Of a stretch of 64,000 nt of DNA, positions 1 to 10,781 are shown piece after piece. The notes under the pieces were generated by a model that was given only the letters and a program-made list of their open reading frames with translations, made no database searches and was not told the origin of the DNA. Position 1 is the first letter of the stretch. Each line of letters opens with the position of its first letter. The DNA lies in NCBI GenBank assembly GCA_036346395.1, contig CM070615.1, positions 5,151,534-5,215,533 of the forward strand, read 5' to 3'. This stretch comes from Hsuehochloa calcarea. Lineage: Eukaryota > Streptophyta > Magnoliopsida > Poales > Poaceae. A program made the translations under genes and the position numbers.

Positions 1-230
1 GGTAATAAATACAGTAGAGTAGAGTAGAGTACACTCACCCCGCATCATTCAATCGCCATTGGTGGCGATGGGCATTGCTCCTTCCCGCCCAGGCAGCTCG
101 AACCAAGAAACTATCCCCCTCGCGCAGCTCCCCCTTGGCCTCTCTTCTTCTCTCTCCTGTAGCCTTCAATCCGATCACTGGATTTGTAAGTAGTGGTGGT
201 GGTGGTGGTTAAATGATCCCTGCCTTTGAC
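1..230 (+). other. possible 5' leader exon of an unidentified gene
   Basis: A C/T-rich leader-like stretch contains many short pyrimidine runs and ends in a strong donor-like site (GGATTT then GTAAGT near 186). It looks like the untranslated first exon and intron start of a grass gene. No downstream coding exon was found before the transposon at 795, so the assignment is tentative. No long ORF with recognisable homology is present. Confidence 0.2.
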
Positions 231-786
231 GCTTGATTGCGAGATTCCAGCAATGGATTAGGGATTTAATCAGGGTTCTTAGTTTAGTGATTACCCCGGT
301 GGTTCGGGGGAAGGTTTGGCTTTTCGTGCACCTGACGACGGTTCGTGTTTGCTTGTCTGCCTCTGCCCATTGTTTTTTCTCTCCCCTTCATGTGGTGGGG
401 CCCACCCCTGTCAGTGACCCAGACGCGGGGTCCTCCAGCCCACCGCGCAGGCGGTACTACAGGGGGTTGAGGGGACCGACACTGACCGGCGACCGCCCAT
501 AGGAGAAGAGATTGGCCGGCGAGGCCGCACGCGCAGTCAGGATGGGGATGCTTGTCGCCTGCTGGTACCGCGTAGCTGGTACTGGAAGTCTACTTCAACT
601 TGTACTGTCTTGTGTACTCTCTCTCTCTCTCTACAAAAGGTGTTGGTACTTGGTAGTACTGCTGCTACTGATTTAGTACGAGTACGAGGAAACAAAGTGC
701 AAAGCCTGGTGAGAAGCCCGTTTTAGTACTTCTGTTCCCATCTCCCTCGTAGCAAACGGGCCTCGAAAGGGGTCCAGCCTCTCGGT
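231..786. other. unassigned; contains a (CT)8 microsatellite
   Basis: No coding region is supported here. A short (CT)n run lies at about 617-632. The 89-codon ORF at 233-502 has no recognisable domain and is treated as chance. The stretch ends at the left target duplication of the hAT-type element. Confidence 0.3.
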
Positions 787-1087
787 AGAAAGGAACAGGG
801 ATGGTAATTGGGTACGACGGATAATGATAGTGTTCATTTATATCTATAATATTGATTTTTGCCACGAGTATATCTACGAAAGACGACGGGTGAAAAACCT
901 CGTCCACACCTGTCGCCCGCTCGGCATGCCCATATACCCACGAACCTGACCCATGTTGACTCACGTAGTTCCAACATGATAAAATTTTCATGAGTTCCAA
1001 CATATACACGGAAAAGGAGCACTCATGGAAAGCTATAAGAATTAAGAAGTTAAGAACATCATAGACAACTAGAGCATTCAAACTAAC

Positions 1088-1278
1088 CAGTGGAAGTTGT
1101 GTTGAACAACCCAGCCTGGATAACTTTGGCATCAATACCCATCTTCTGTTTTGCACGGCCCAAGATCTCTTCTTCAATTGAGCCAACACTAACATGAACA
1201 AACACGCGCACTGCATTCTTCTGTCCCATGTGACGGGCACGGTCTTCAGTTTGCTGGTCCATCTGAGGATTCCAGTAA
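1088..1278 (-). pseudogene. captured SNF2/SWI2 chromatin-remodeller exon
   Basis: The minus-strand translation matches the end of the helicase C-terminal lobe of plant BRM/CHR12-like SNF2 ATPases. It contains WNPQMDQQ, then a motif VI region, then VSVGSIEEEIL and KMGIDAKVIQAGLFNTTST. In a working protein this lobe couples ATP hydrolysis to DNA translocation. The piece is bounded by an acceptor (TATAG, ending at 1279) and a donor (GTTAGT, from 1087), with the phase expected for the normal SDWNPQ junction, so a genomic exon with its intron edges was captured. Motif VI, normally RAHRIGQ, reads RARHMGQ here, which loses the conserved arginine order. No neighbouring SNF2 exons are present, so it is a fragment inside the hAT element. 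Confidence 0.85.
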
Positions 1279-1859
1279 CTATAAAAAAATTTACAGATTT
1301 TGCAGAGCCCTTGATTGAAGCCCTGCACATACACATATATAACAATAAATGCCTATTTTTAAGCAAACACAATGATAGTGAAAAATGCAAGAATGCACAA
1401 GGGCAAGATTACATATTAGATATACCACCAACACAAAATACATCCAAATTTGCAATGCCATTATAGCATAAGTTTGTAATGCTATGCACTATTCTATTCT
1501 CTGAGGACTAATCAAAGATTACAAATTTTATTCAGTCGGAAATAATTTATGTCAGGGAAAAAGGATTAGTAGTACAACATACCATATCCTAGCGCAACCC
1601 TTCCCTTGCCCGTGACTTGTTCATAGTATGTTTTTTTTCCAAGCAGACAGGTCACACTTGAGTATTACTTGTGTTTTCACAGGGAGATACTTTTCCACTT
1701 CATCTTTCTTCCTCAGCAAAAAATGGACGCAAAACCTGGCCAAAAACCAAGAGTGCAATGAATAAATTTAAAAATTCACAAATATCATAATTAGCCAGCT
1801 GTTCATGTTTCACACACACTTTACATGCTATATATCATCGCTCCAGTTGGTTACATTCA

Positions 1860-2265
1860 GGGGGCGCGAGGAGGAGCGGCGGCATGGCAGGGGGGTTAGG
1901 GTGGGCGGCAGCTGGCCAGGAGGAGGACGTGGGAGCATAGGAGGCAGCCGGTCGAGAGGAGGATGAGGCGGAGTGCTGGTTGAGAATCGGGAGGAGGATT
2001 TGGGGCTTCGGCGCGAGGAGGAGCGGCGGTAGGGCAGGGGCGGGGGGCGACAACCGGCCGGGAGGAGGACGTGGGAGCCTGGGAGGCAACCGACCAGGAG
2101 GAGGATGAGGCGGAGTGGCGGCAGAGCAGGGGTGGGGGTGTGGTAGCCAGCCAGGAGGAGGACGTTGAAGCCTGGGAGGCAACCGCCCGGGAGGAGGATG
2201 AGGTGGAGTGGCGGCTGGGAATCGGGAGGAGGAGGAGGATTTAGGGCTTCGGCGCTTGTGTTGGT
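1860..2265. repeat. GA-rich degenerate minisatellite
   Basis: Variants of a block starting with CCAGGAGGAGGACGTGGGAG and followed by GCCTGGGAGGCAACCG and GAGGAGGATGAGGCGGAGT recur at roughly 1915, 2057 and 2150. Unit length is irregular, about 90-140 bp. It lies inside the hAT-type element. The 115-codon minus-strand proline-rich ORF here is a by-product of the repeat. Confidence 0.6.
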
Positions 2266-2390
2266 GGCTAGCGGAGTGGGCCGAGTGGCGGCTGGGAATC
2301 TAGTGACTAATCGAGTAACCCTAGGGTTTCAGTGGTAATGGACTAGTGGTGTTACCGTTGACCGTTAGCCCACCTATCAGTATATGGCAT

Positions 2391-2449
2391 GGGTAAACGG
2401 GCGAGATGGGTACGGGGTGGTGCTTACCCATGCATGTGCCCGTTTACCC
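2391..2449. repeat. 12-bp perfect inverted repeat in hAT subterminal region
   Basis: GGGTAAACGGGC at 2391-2402 is repeated as its exact complement at 2438-2449, with a 35-bp spacer. Subterminal repeats of this kind often bind hAT transposases; that role is inferred here. Confidence 0.6.
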
Positions 2450-2575
2450 GACAAGCAGAGAGTTTTCCCCATTTTCATGCCCGTGGGCAAAGAAAACAGC
2501 ACATACCCAGCACCATTAGGGCATTTACCCCCGGGCACGCGGGTAATCAGCCACAATTACCATCCCTAGAAAGGA

Positions 2576-2821
2576 TTGTGTCCAATGGTGATATCCTTAG
2601 GTCTCCTTGGAACACAGGAATGTCTTCGGGATTTTATATGAAACGATTCAATTCTCATAGAATTTGGGGGAAATTCCCACGTTTCAAACAGAGCTTTAAC
2701 GAGTGTCTTGTATTTCTGTATGTATATACGAAGGCGTGGCATGAGTTGTAGGGTATATTACTGGAACATATACTACTCCACTATTGTAATTCAGTTGCTT
2801 CGTAACAAAAAGAAGCGAGGA
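2576..2821. other. unassigned sequence between two DNA transposons
   Basis: AT-rich sequence flanks the right end of the hAT-type element. It contains text resembling the ends of grass MITEs (for example ACGTTTCAAACAGAGC near 2679), but no paired end was found. No gene is supported. Confidence 0.25.
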
Positions 2822-4331
2822 AAAATTGGCTACAAGACACTACAATTTCGTAGTGTTAGCTATGAGACGTCCAAATTCTGTGTCTTTGCCGAAAGACACT
2901 ACAAAAATATATCTCTTTGCTGTGGGACACTAAGGCCATTAAATAATATATTTGACTAGTTAGGAGAGAGAAACATTTCAAACTGACCTTAATGGCCTTC
3001 TCTTCTTTTTTCCTTCATTCTTCACAAACAGAATGGAGGAAGAGAAATAAATAGAACCATGGTCGTCATCGTTGCCGGCATCCTTAGCGCCTCCTCTTCC
3101 TGTCTCAGTTCCGAAAATGGGATCGCCATGCTTTGGAACATGTGGGCCTGTGCCGCCGCAGTCGCCATGGCGGTGAGGATGGGGAGAAGGAGGCGGCGTC
3201 GCTAGTGAAGATGAGGAGGCGGTAGTGAGGGACTAGCGCATGGCGAGCCAGAGGTAGCACATGGTGATGACGACGCCGTGGTGGTAGACGTGGCCGCAAC
3301 AAAGAGCGTGCAGCTGGCAGACATGGCGATGGAGAGGGCTTAGAGGATGGCAATGTGGAGCAGGGAGGCGACACGGAGGGCACGGGAGTGGAGGACGAGA
3401 GGGACAAGATGCGGCGGTGGAGGAGGAGCACCGCGGCGAGGTAGGCGTAGACAGCTGCAGCAGTGAAGGTGCAGCCCGGGCACTAATGAAAGGAGGCGCT
3501 CGACCAGCAGCCACTAGGCGTGGCGCAGTAGTGCGGTGGCCGTCGGGCTAGAGGAGGAAGAAGGTATGAGATGGAATAGGAAAGAAGGAAGAAGGCGTGC
3601 AGGAAGCAGAAGGGCCACGTCCAGTAGGGAGTCGTGGCCACAGCAGAGAGAGCCTAGCCGGTGGCCATGGCGGCAAAGATGGCCAGGAGGACAGCGTTGT
3701 GGGCCCGAAGGTGGCCCAGAGGGCGTAGAAAGTGGTGGACAGGAGCGGCGGGACGTGGTTTTGGTGGATGAGAAGCACCGCGGTGAGGTAGGCGCAGACA
3801 GCGATAGTGGCAAAGGACGGGGGCGAGACGAAGGTGCAGCCTAGGCACTAGTGAAAGGAGGCAACGATGGGGTGCTCAACTAGCAGCCACCCAGCATGGT
3901 ACAACAGCGCGGCGGCCATCAGGCTAGAGGAGGAAGAAGGGAAGAGAAGAAGGGAGGGGAAGGAATAGGAAAGAAGGAAGGAGACTAGAATGGTAAAATG
4001 GACTTTTCACTAGCCTTTCCTCTGCTCTTCAGCTCGAAAATATTATTTTAAGGGGCAATTCACTAGATGTCACTGAATAACTTTATATTTCATAATATGT
4101 CACTGATATCTCACTAGCATATGGTCATGAACCCACATGTCAGCCTCACAATGAGTGGCATATTGTGAATCATGTAGTTATTCAGTGTATATTATGAATT
4201 TTTCTCTCTTTTTTAATGGCATCAATGTTCTACAGCAAGAGTTACATTTCTGTAGTGTCGTTCGAAAAGACACAAAATTTAGATGTCCCATAGATAACAC
4301 CATGAAATTGTAATATCATGTAGCCAATTTT
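2822..4331. mobile_element. TIR element (MULE-like) carrying GC-rich captured sequence
   Basis: A terminal inverted repeat of about 115 bp starts with AAAATTGGCTAC at 2822 and returns in complement ending at 4331. The two arms match by eye over most of their length, through a GCCATTAAA block at the inner end. Long TIRs and a transduplicated GC-rich interior fit a Mutator-like (Pack-MULE) element. No 9-bp target duplication was recognised, so the superfamily is uncertain. The interior (about 3050-3970) is GC-rich and repetitive with no intact transposase. Confidence 0.55.
3240..3941. repeat. diverged tandem duplication inside the TIR element
   Basis: Sequence at about 3240-3566 is repeated in the same order and orientation at about 3610-3941. 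Shared landmarks are GAAGGTGCAGCC, GGCACTA(A/G)TGAAAGGAGGC, CAGCAGCCAC and GGCTAGAGGAGGAAGAAGG. On the minus strand both copies translate into short hydrophobic, proline-rich peptides in shifting frames. This suggests a captured and then duplicated piece of a host gene that can no longer be identified. Confidence 0.55.
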
Positions 4332-4429
4332 ACTGGAAAACTACCTTGTGAAAGCACAACTTTGTGGCAATTTTGCGGTTACAGGACTAGTTAAGACAAT
4401 TTGGCATCTACTCGAAATAATAGCTTTTC

Positions 4430-4750
4430 CCTTAGGAGTTGCTATGCTACACGCATTTGTATTTTTTGCACTTTAATCTTGAATACGCTTTTTCAAATTT
4501 TTATTATTTAATCCTTTTTTAATATTATTTTAAACTTAACCTCTTCTTAACTTTATTTCCAATTCTGACCCCTTTGGTCACGTCATTACTCGTGGCGTGG
4601 CCAAACCATTCTATCACGTCAAAGTCTTGGCGTGGCCCAACCTGCCACGCAAACTCTTCAAGGCACGTCGTGCAACGTGGAGGGTTGGTGTTGCATTAGT
4701 AATGCCTGCACCCATGGCGTGATAAGCTTGCCTTGTCATGCTACTAGAGT
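4430..4750. repeat. dispersed TIR-type repeat fragment (family also at 29480)
   Basis: It contains the blocks TTTAAACTTAACCTCTTCTTAA, TTGGTCACGTCATTACTCGTG and CATGCTACTAGAGTTGGCG. Inverted or direct counterparts lie at 29480-29800. Repeated GGCGTGGCC / CCACGCC motifs give local dyad symmetry. It looks like one end of a DNA transposon family whose other end type is seen at 29.5 kb. Confidence 0.4.
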
Positions 4751-5203
4751 TGGCGAGACAGGGCTGAATATTTTTAAAGGTGTTCTCATACGATGAAATC
4801 TTACATTTGTTGCATAAAGATATGTGGACCATTTGGCAGGAAAGATGAAGTTGTAATGCACAAGTTCACTCTCATGTACCATCTTCTTAGCATTTGATTT
4901 TCCACGAACGTATGTTCCACAACTTATAAACCTGAGTTGAGATAGCAAGAATTGAACATTGCTAAGTGAATGCACAATCCTAGGTGGTGGAATTTAATGT
5001 ATGATGTGAGAAATCTTTATGTGTGCAAGATACGCTTACGAGGTGGTGGTTGCACGTGTAGTACGCCTGAGCGGACATCGACGGGTGTGTGGACTGGATG
5101 ATCTTTGCTGGTTCTTCGCACATACAATGCGGGACTAGGAACTACGGTGGTACCGGCACATCCTTCATAGACTTATCCGGGTAGGGTTAGCCCTCTCGGC
5201 TAA
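4751..5203. other. unassigned sequence left of LTR
   Basis: No supported gene. A 79-codon minus-strand ORF (4736-4975) has no recognisable family. Around 5040-5200 the base composition shifts to GC-rich. This probably belongs to another repeat truncated by the LTR that starts at 5204. Confidence 0.25.
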
Positions 5204-6513
5204 TGTAAGATCGAGAAGGCCGACTAGAGGGGGGTGAATAAACAGTTTTAAAAATCTTTTGGCTAAAACCGATTTTTTATGCGGATGTTAACAACAATTC
5301 GGTTTTGCACAATTAAAATATTAATCAACTAGTCTTTACTATGTGCACCAATAATTCTAAGACTATTTATAATGATATCAAACAAGCAAATACATGTGAG
5401 TAATTTAATTCTATAAATATAAATTGCAGAGTAAAGTACAAGAAGTCAAACCATAATAACACAACAATGTTTTACCATGGTGCTCAGAGACTTGCCGGTC
5501 TCCCCTAATACACGTTGAGGTAAGCCCAGAAAAATTGGATCGGCTCCACGAATTAAGCCAAACACCTCCGAGGTAAGTCCAACTACTTGGACCGACTCCA
5601 ACACGAACCAACACCTTGATCCACTTAGGGTTGTTCTTCCTCCACTCTGAAGATGGTGAGCACCAAATCACTCACAACCGCTTGGGTTTTCTCACAACCT
5701 TCTTTGAGAAGCTCACCGCGCAACACCTCCAAGTTGTCTAGGTGTCAGCAAACACCAAGAGTAATAAGCTGAAGACGCTCACTTGAATAAATCAAGTGTC
5801 TAAGATCAAGTGGACACATAATCCACTACCTAATACAACACATGCACTTAGGGTTTGATCTCTAAGCTCACTAAGTGCAATACATACACAAAAGAGAGGA
5901 AAGGGCTTCCTCTTTGCTAAAGGGAATGAATATGGCACCAGCAACTCTCCCACAACTATCCACAAGGAGGTATTTATACCCACACAAAGAAAACTAGCTG
6001 TTGGAGGAGAATCTTTAGAAAACCAGAGAAAACTGGTCAGACCACCAACCAATAGCCGGTCAGAACGCCCTAGCTCCAACGGCTATAAAACTAGTTGTTC
6101 AAATGCGACACGGTACTATCGTCGTTGTATATACGGTAGTTCTACTCTCCAGTAGTTCAGTTTATATAGGGCGGTACTACCGCTTCCCTTAGAGGTCCAA
6201 AACTGGCCCTCTCTAGAGATGACATACCACCAACTAAGTTTGGTACTAGGTGTCAGCATGCTTCGACATGCTAGTTCCAATGAAACCCAGATTACCGCCT
6301 TCTAGGTGAGCAAACATGCTCCAAAAGGTATCTCTCTGGAAAAGACATACCGCACAAAACAAAGCGGTTTTACCGCTGACCAGTGACAGGTCAGACCGCC
6401 AACACATGGTGTTTAGACCGATATCCAATCGGTCAGACCGACTGACATGGGTGGTCAAACCACCCATGTCACCAAGACTGAAAATAGGTTACACACCTTG
6501 CTTCAATTCAATT

Positions 6514-6728
6514 TGCAAAACACATTTGCCAATTGACACAAGATGCACACAAGAGATGAATGCAAGATTCTCAACAAGTTGCAAAACACATTTGCCAACT
6601 TTTAGAATCAACACCACAAGGAATAAGATACATGCACTTAAACCATTTGCAAAACGCATTTGCAAACTAAAGTCATATGCTACAAGGATTATACATAAGC
6701 CTCAACTATTTGCAAAACACATTTGTAA
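6514..6728. repeat. 65-bp degenerate tandem repeat
   Basis: The core TTGCAAAACACATTTGC recurs at 6514, 6579, 6647 and 6710, at spacings of 65, 68 and 63 bp, with diverged sequence between. It lies in the probable LTR. Confidence 0.6.
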
Positions 6729-6983
6729 ATATTGACAATACGCTAACGAGAGCTAGAGCAAGCAAGACAAGCTATCAACACATGGCAAACTCAAGCTACT
6801 AGTCAAGACCCTTCTTAATAGTATTAACAACATATACTAGCAATCCGGTCTCTAACCAAACAGCAAGACCGGTAAAAGACTATAAACACATCCTTAACCC
6901 TAGCTAGTCATACCTTTACCTTGAGCATCCTCTTGAAGCTTGATGACGCACATCTTTTCTTCAAGTTTGGGTCCTTGACTTGA

Positions 6984-7115
6984 TATGCATCAACCCACGA
7001 TGCATCCTTCACTTGACTTCCATCAACACATGATGGTTTTCTCTTGACTTGATGATCAACTCATGGTTATCTCTTCTTCGGGATCTTGGGGTGCATCAAC
7101 ACATGATGCATTTTC
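6984..7115. repeat. tandem TTGACTTGATG / CATCAACACATGATG repeats
   Basis: Several copies of CATCAACACATGATG-type text (near 6986, 7021 and 7092) alternate with TCTTGACTTGAT. Individual units such as ATGCATCAACCCACGATGCAT are themselves imperfect inverted repeats. Located near the inner end of the probable LTR. Confidence 0.5.
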
Positions 7116-7509
7116 TTCTTGAACTTTGACTTAATGTCGATCAACCATCACAATTGCAAATAATTGAATATAGAGTCATATGAGTATATATGAACTACAC
7201 AAGTTTTATGTACTTATTTGATATGTTTCAAAGTAGAGATCTTTAATATATGTGGATTAAATAATATGAATCAATACTAATAAAACCACAAAACATAGAG
7301 TGAACTCCCCCTCAATGTGTGCATATACCAATGTGTAATAAAAACATATGCACATATTCAAGTTATACTTTTAGTGGAGTTCAAACTATATTTTGGATCT
7401 AAGGAATACAACAATATATAGTAATACGATGTCAAATGCATACCTCTTTGATTTCACATTTTCATCCAAATAAGACTACACGATATGTATATCAATGAAA
7501 GTGCTAGTC

Positions 7510-10500
7510 TGTCGGGACCCAAATATGCAAATATGGACCCTCTGTGTATTCTGCACTAGTCCAGGATCACGCTAGTACACACAGTGTTAACATCGATGAA
7601 ATATCACATCCATACAATGAACATAAGAATAAACGAGTACTTTGAATAACAAATAACTGTTGGGACCTTACGGTCGAGTTTTACATTTATTAAGCCATGC
7701 AAGGCTGATAATAAAGAATAAACTACAGCGGAAACGAAATAAACTCCAGTGGACTCCCATCAATTTACCACAGGCAACTGACTGGGATCAAGACCCTAAC
7801 GATCAACCTTCGTAGAACTCTTTTACAAAAGCAGGCGACGACTCCTCCACTTCTGTTGATTTGTTTAGCAAGAGTGAGTACACACCGTACTCGCAAGTCA
7901 TACCACAGAATGCATTTATACATGATGGCTTATTCCAAAGGAATGGCTTTGGTGGTTATTTTGCGGAAATGCAACATTTGCAATTGAATACAAATAATAG
8001 ATTGAAAACATAATTGAAACAATTAAAGAATATTAATTTCACAATTGGTTTCACAAAGGACACACAGTCTAAATAAGTTATTCACACAGCTGTATAAGTT
8101 GTCTCACACAGCTGACCCTTCCCAAATGTTTCATGAAAATCTACCCCTCGTGTGAAATTCCCAAGCATGTCCATATCCGAGGACGCGGCTATTCGAATAG
8201 ATTGGTTTAAACACTCTGTAGAGGTTGTACACTTTACCCACATGATACAATCAGTGTAGCTAGCACTAGTCATAACAAAACCTTTCAGAGACTTCATCTC
8301 AAACAATGACACTCCCGATGTGCTTTCCTACCGTCCAACCGATACACACAGCGTTTGGTTACGACACACATCGTTGGACAGGGATGCAGCGAACCGTCCC
8401 GCGATGTGACATATCACACCTCCAGCCCATCACATAGTTTAAATACAACCTGAGTTGTCAATGTTAAGACTCCATAACTTACTAAGTTAGGCCCAGCCCA
8501 TACTAGGCATGTGGTCGTACAGTAATACCCAGTTCAATGGTGCACAAAGTTAAGTCCTTAATTGACCAAGGCAAGACTTTCAGTTTTTCCCAAATCACAA
8601 AGTTTATATCACACAGCTCCACCATTCACACAGATCCACCACTTGCCTCAGTCTAAAGTTTTTTTCCACCCTGTTGATTAAGTGCAACTCATGCCATCAA
8701 CAAGTAACAGCACACAGCACACACAGTTTTATCACACAGTTCCATAATCACTTAGTCAGGTTTATATTTGCATCTCACATGAAATGATGACTCGTGGCAT
8801 GGCTAAGCAGTCTAATCGTATCTAACCAACCCACGTTGGTGCTACGATAATACCAACAAATGATGAACCCACCTAGGGTGACAAAAGATCATGGCATACA
8901 ATAGACAATGTGGATATAACAAATTGGATTAATAACTATCCCAAAAATATTTAAATAAATAAATACTTGAAATAGAATGCAATACATTAAAACAAAGTAT
9001 TTTGAAAACTGGGTTCAATATGATCAAAGGTATAACTTGCCTTGAAATAACTCAAAGTACTAGTCTTGATCTTGAGGAGGTGCTCCTTCTTCAGCAAAAT
9101 TTCCCGAAGTATCGACGTCTACTCGCAAACGAGACAAAAGAAACCAAAAACAAATAAATATAGAGGCAAAACAAACTCCAAAAATCAAATAAAATTCACA
9201 ATTAAATATATCTTAATTTTATATAAATTTACAAATTTGAATGGGATCAATCGGAGTTCGGATGCAAAAGATATGGGCTTTGGAAGTTTGAAAATCAAAT
9301 AAAACCCTAATTTGGATTTTATTGAATTTCCCGAATTATTTTTATAAAGGAAAATCGGATTATTGCGCAATGCTTGCGTCAGCCGAGAATTTATGGAAAA
9401 ATAAATAGATTTAAAATAATTCTGACATGTGGGTGACTAGGCTCACGGTGGACTAAGTTCACTTAGCCACGGATCCGAAGCCGGTGGGTCGGGCCGCGTC
9501 TTGCGTGTCTTGGCCGACACGGCGACACGAGGGCGACACGCAGTCACAAAAGCTGACGCGGCAGTTGCGGTGGCGCTAATGCGGCTACGGCGGTGAGTGT
9601 GGCGCTTGGGACCCGATGGTCACCGGTGAACGGCGGCGACTCGCCGGCGGTGGAGGGTACCAGTTTGTTCCCCGTACTATTGCGCACTCAGGGGTGCCCT
9701 TACCAGTAGCTGGCAACGACGGTGGCGACCGGCGGCGAGGAAGAAGCGGCGGTGGAGCTTCGGGTTTTGTCGGAAGGGTGCTCCGGCGACGAGGAGGGGC
9801 GCACGAGGTGGCCTGGGACTTGCTGATCACGGTGGTGCAGTCGGTGGAGCAATGGCGACAATGACGGTGGTGCAATTCACCGAAGAAGAAGCTCGGCCGA
9901 AAACTCTAAAACTTGGATTGCGGCGGCGCTAGGGTGATCGGGGAGACGAGGGTGGTGGCTCTGGGTTGCGGCGGACTAGGCGATCCTAAGGGGGGTATTT
10001 ATAGGCCCGGGGAACGCCGGAATTGAAATCCCCAATTCGGGTCCGAAACGGTCGGGTTTTGAAGTCCTTGATTCTCAGAGATTGAGAGGGATTCGGGGTT
10101 TGATTCGGTTTGGAAAAGATAAGGAATAAATAGAGATACGATTTGTGGGGTCGGCACGAAGAATCAGCAACCGAATCGGTTTTGTCGGACGAAGCTTCAA
10201 GCTCCAAAGAATGGCGCGAAGCGCGCGCGCGCGAGAAGAAGAAAGGTGCGAGACGACGACCACGTGGCGGTCCCACTGCAGCGGCAATGAGGCGAGGCGA
10301 GCGAGCGAGATCAGCGGGCGAGGCCACGCGGCAGCAATCCAACGGAGGAAGGCGGGGTTGAGCGCGCGCGTCCGATCGAAACGGGGAGGGGCACGCGTCA
10401 AGCATCCAACGGACGAGGGCGCGGTCGAGCGGCGAGTCTGGTGGCGCGGCTGGAATAGTGTTGGGCTTCGGCCCAACACTGTTCCGAGGGATTTAAATAG

Positions 10501-10781
10501 ATTTTTATTTTTAATAAATCCAGAAAATGCAAATAGCAATTAGAAAATAGCAAATGGTCTTGGAAAAATTCTAGAAAATTCTATAAAATATATCCAAGCA
10601 AATATAATCTAAATAAAATAAGTTTGGCCATTGTTGATGTTGGAATTAAGCACATTAAATCAGTTTGTCCTTAAAGTCCATATTAAGCTTTTAAATTAAT
10701 ATTCAAATAAATCCAAATGGTGAATCCTCTCACTACCACTATTTAAAGGATTTTTAAAGCTCTGAAAATTGGGATGTTACA
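7510..10781 (-). mobile_element. solo LTR, 3.3-kb family, copy 1
   Basis: It starts TGTCGGGACCC and ends GGGATGTTACA, giving TG..CA termini. Near-matching 5-bp flanks are TAGTC (7505-7509) and TAGTA (10782-10786). A minus-strand TATA box lies at 9995-10003, upstream of a GC-rich leader read leftward. The family recurs at 26492-28627 in the same orientation and at 53791-56648 in reverse. No internal domain or partner LTR is attached, which indicates a solo LTR formed by LTR-LTR recombination. ORFs inside (8082-8312, 9585-9875, 9986-10543) are LTR sequence and not host genes. Confidence 0.7.
9995..10003 (-). promoter_or_regulatory. TATA box of LTR copy 1
   Basis: The complement reads TATAAATAC within GGGCCTATAAATACCCC. 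GC-rich U3-like sequence lies to its right and the leader to its left, consistent with minus-strand transcription of the LTR. Confidence 0.5.

Larger units (their letters stand above)
795..2567. mobile_element. non-autonomous hAT-type DNA transposon with captured exon
   Basis: Inverted ends read AGGGATGGTAATTG at about 798-811 and as its complement at 2554-2567. They are bounded by the same 8-bp direct repeat AGAAAGGA at 787-794 and 2568-2575, the target-duplication size of hAT elements. The exact left edge is uncertain by one or two bases. Further in, both ends carry GGGTA-rich subterminal sequence. No transposase ORF is present in the 1.77 kb interior. It instead contains one SNF2-family exon on the minus strand and a GA-rich minisatellite. 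This makes it a non-autonomous element that has captured host sequence. Superfamily assignment rests on TSD length and TIR style only. Confidence 0.75.
5204..7286 (-). mobile_element. probable LTR (3' LTR of a minus-strand element)
   Basis: It begins TGTAAGATCGAGAAGG followed by a G-run and GTGAATAA, the same arrangement that opens the proven LTR at 13823. It plausibly ends at CCACA near 7286, ten bases before an ACTCCCCCT tract whose complement would be the polypurine tract. A TATA-like TATAAATA on the minus strand (5971-5978) fits an LTR promoter. It is rich in GGTCAGACC-type palindromes (6030-6460). Its partner LTR was not identified and no TSD could be confirmed, so both boundaries are provisional. 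Confidence 0.5.

Noticed and set aside
665..1390. 241-codon minus-strand ORF as a gene
   Set aside because: Only the part at 1088-1278 in a different frame resembles a protein (SNF2). The long ORF itself has no domain and crosses the transposon boundary at 794/795.
1835..2182. Proline-rich 115-codon ORF
   Set aside because: It is produced by the GA-rich minisatellite read on the minus strand.
3105..3848. Serine/proline-rich minus-strand ORFs as secreted proteins
   Set aside because: They change frame repeatedly, occur in both halves of a tandem duplication within a TIR element, and have no consistent start or signal peptide.
9986..10543. Overlapping GC-rich ORFs on both strands (139, 154, 132 codons)
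   Set aside because: They lie in the GC-rich U3/leader part of a solo LTR and have no recognisable domain.
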